42,898 nucleotides of DNA from assembly GCA_021819125.1 (NCBI GenBank), contig JAKARW010000012.1:1-42898 (forward strand), read 5' to 3'. Position 1 is the stretch's first letter, and the number at the start of each line of letters is the position of its first letter. Positions 42,173-42,898 of this stretch are shown one piece after another. The stretch is from Pseudomonadota bacterium (GTDB taxonomy: Bacteria > Pseudomonadota > Gammaproteobacteria > Acidiferrobacterales > Acidiferrobacteraceae). Position numbers and translations under genes: made by a program. Below the pieces are notes generated by a model, which made no database searches, was not told where the DNA came from, and saw nothing but the letters and a program-made list of their open reading frames with translations.

Positions 42173-42898
42173 TCGATCCCAGATTTCTACGAAACCAGCC
42201 GGAGGAGGCTGCCCGGCTGTTGGCGCGACGCGGCTTTACACTCGACATCGAGGCGCTCAAGGTCCTTGAGGCGCGACGCAAGGTCGCCCAGAAGGAGACC
42301 GAGGACCGTCAGGCGAGTCGCAACGCGCGCGCCAAGGCCATAGGAGGCGCCAAGGCCCGGGGTGAGGATGTCTCGGCGCTCATGGCCGGTCAGGACGAGG
42401 ATGCGCAGCGGCTTGCCGCGGCCCAGGCGGAGCTTGCCTGCGTGCAGGCGGCATGGGACGAGTTGGCGTCCGCGTTGCCTAACATCCCCGCCGAGGACGT
42501 CCCGGACGGGCGCAGCGAGGAGGACAACGTCGAGGTGAGGCGCTGGGGCGATCCCTCCGCATTCGCGTTTGCGCCACGCGACCACGTGGATCTCGGCGAG
42601 GGTTTGAAGGGTCTCGACCTTACAGCCGCCGCCAAGCTCGCTGGCAGCCGGTTTGCGGTCTTGCGCGGGCCGCTTGCCCGTCTCCAGCGCGCCCTGATCC
42701 AGTTCATGCTCGACCTCCATACCCGCGAACACGGCTATACCGAAGTGTATGTGCCCTACATGGCCAATCGTGAGAGCCTTTTTGGGACCGGGCAGCTCCC
42801 GAAATTCGCCGAGGACCTCTTTGCGATCGCGGGCTTGCCGTACTTTCTGATACCGACGGCCGAGGTGCCGGTCACGAACCTCGCCCGTGACATGGTTT
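42169..42898 (+). CDS. serS: seryl-tRNA synthetase, 5' part (cut by window end)
   Basis: SerRS charges tRNA-Ser and tRNA-Sec with serine. About 243 codons are present. The protein starts MIDPRFLRNQPEEAARLLARR and continues through the N-terminal coiled-coil arm (about 30-105), LPNIPAEDVPDG, then the start of the class II core with GSRFAVLRGPLARLQRALIQ, VYVPYMANRESLFGTGQLPKF and LIPTAEVPVTNL. The ATG at 42169 overlaps the sdhE stop (ATGA), so serS seems coupled to the sdh genes, an unusual neighbour. The rest lies beyond the window. Confidence 0.97.
   Translation, partial: MIDPRFLRNQPEEAARLLARRGFTLDIEALKVLEARRKVAQKETEDRQASRNARAKAIGGAKARGEDVSALMAGQDEDAQRLAAAQAELACVQAAWDELASALPNIPAEDVPDGRSEEDNVEVRRWGDPSAFAFAPRDHVDLGEGLKGLDLTAAAKLAGSRFAVLRGPLARLQRALIQFMLDLHTREHGYTEVYVPYMANRESLFGTGQLPKFAEDLFAIAGLPYFLIPTAEVPVTNLARDMV

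Overview
This window looks like an ordinary chromosomal core region of a high-GC gammaproteobacterium. GC is roughly 60-65% by eye and was not computed. The evidence is a complete outer-membrane assembly and lipid A gene set (rseP, bamA, lpxD, fabZ, lpxA, lpxB), an sdhCDAB-sdhE block whose SdhB has the enterobacterial-type Asp ligand, glnD next to map, ffs next to dnaX-ybaB-recR, and the order frr-uppS-cdsA-dxr-rseP-bamA followed by dnaE-accA-tilS-pyrG-kdsA-eno-ftsB, which resembles Pseudomonas more than E. coli. I cannot name a genus. Bases 42169-42898 hold only the first part of serS.

Layout. Bases 1-1644 carry tRNA-Ser(GGA), a gene-free stretch, a leftward KirBac-type potassium channel gene and the 4.5S SRP RNA. 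Bases 1672-4276 are the DNA metabolism set dnaX-ybaB-recR. A leftward pterin dehydratase gene (4284-4616) separates it from a rightward group orn-nnr-tsaE-amiB-amino acid permease (4917-10141). Leftward map-glnD (10272-13707) is divergent from a run of co-directional genes from rpsB to ftsB (13983-37650): translation (rpsB, tsf, frr), UMP kinase, isoprenoid and phospholipid synthesis (uppS, cdsA, dxr), envelope biogenesis (rseP to lpxB), DNA replication and repair (rnhB, dnaE), acetyl-CoA carboxylase, tilS, pyrG, kdsA, eno and ftsB. Leftward ygfZ converges on ftsB and is divergent from sdhCDAB-sdhE-serS.

How the genes work together. Many neighbours overlap by 1-14 bases (ATGA, GTGA, TTGA or TAATG junctions), which points to translational coupling. 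Themes are protein synthesis, precursor supply for the envelope (undecaprenyl phosphate, CDP-diacylglycerol, lipid A, Kdo), and the quinone-linked TCA enzyme with its flavinylation factor. Transcription control sites visible by eye are a folded rpsB leader, a hairpin/T-tract attenuator between rpsB and tsf, a TATAAT promoter with an adjacent inverted repeat before sdhC, and SD-less starts of uppS and ftsB that lie just downstream of -10-like boxes.

I found no CRISPR array, insertion sequence, prophage, defence island or other new system. The points worth a second look are small: an eroded epimerase half in Nnr, a long Arg/Gly-rich tail on ribosomal protein S2, an Ala at the LpxA acyl-ruler position, a metal-type Cys in KdsA, a changed GRG motif in RNase HII, the absence of skp between bamA and lpxD, and the possible leaderless internal promoters.
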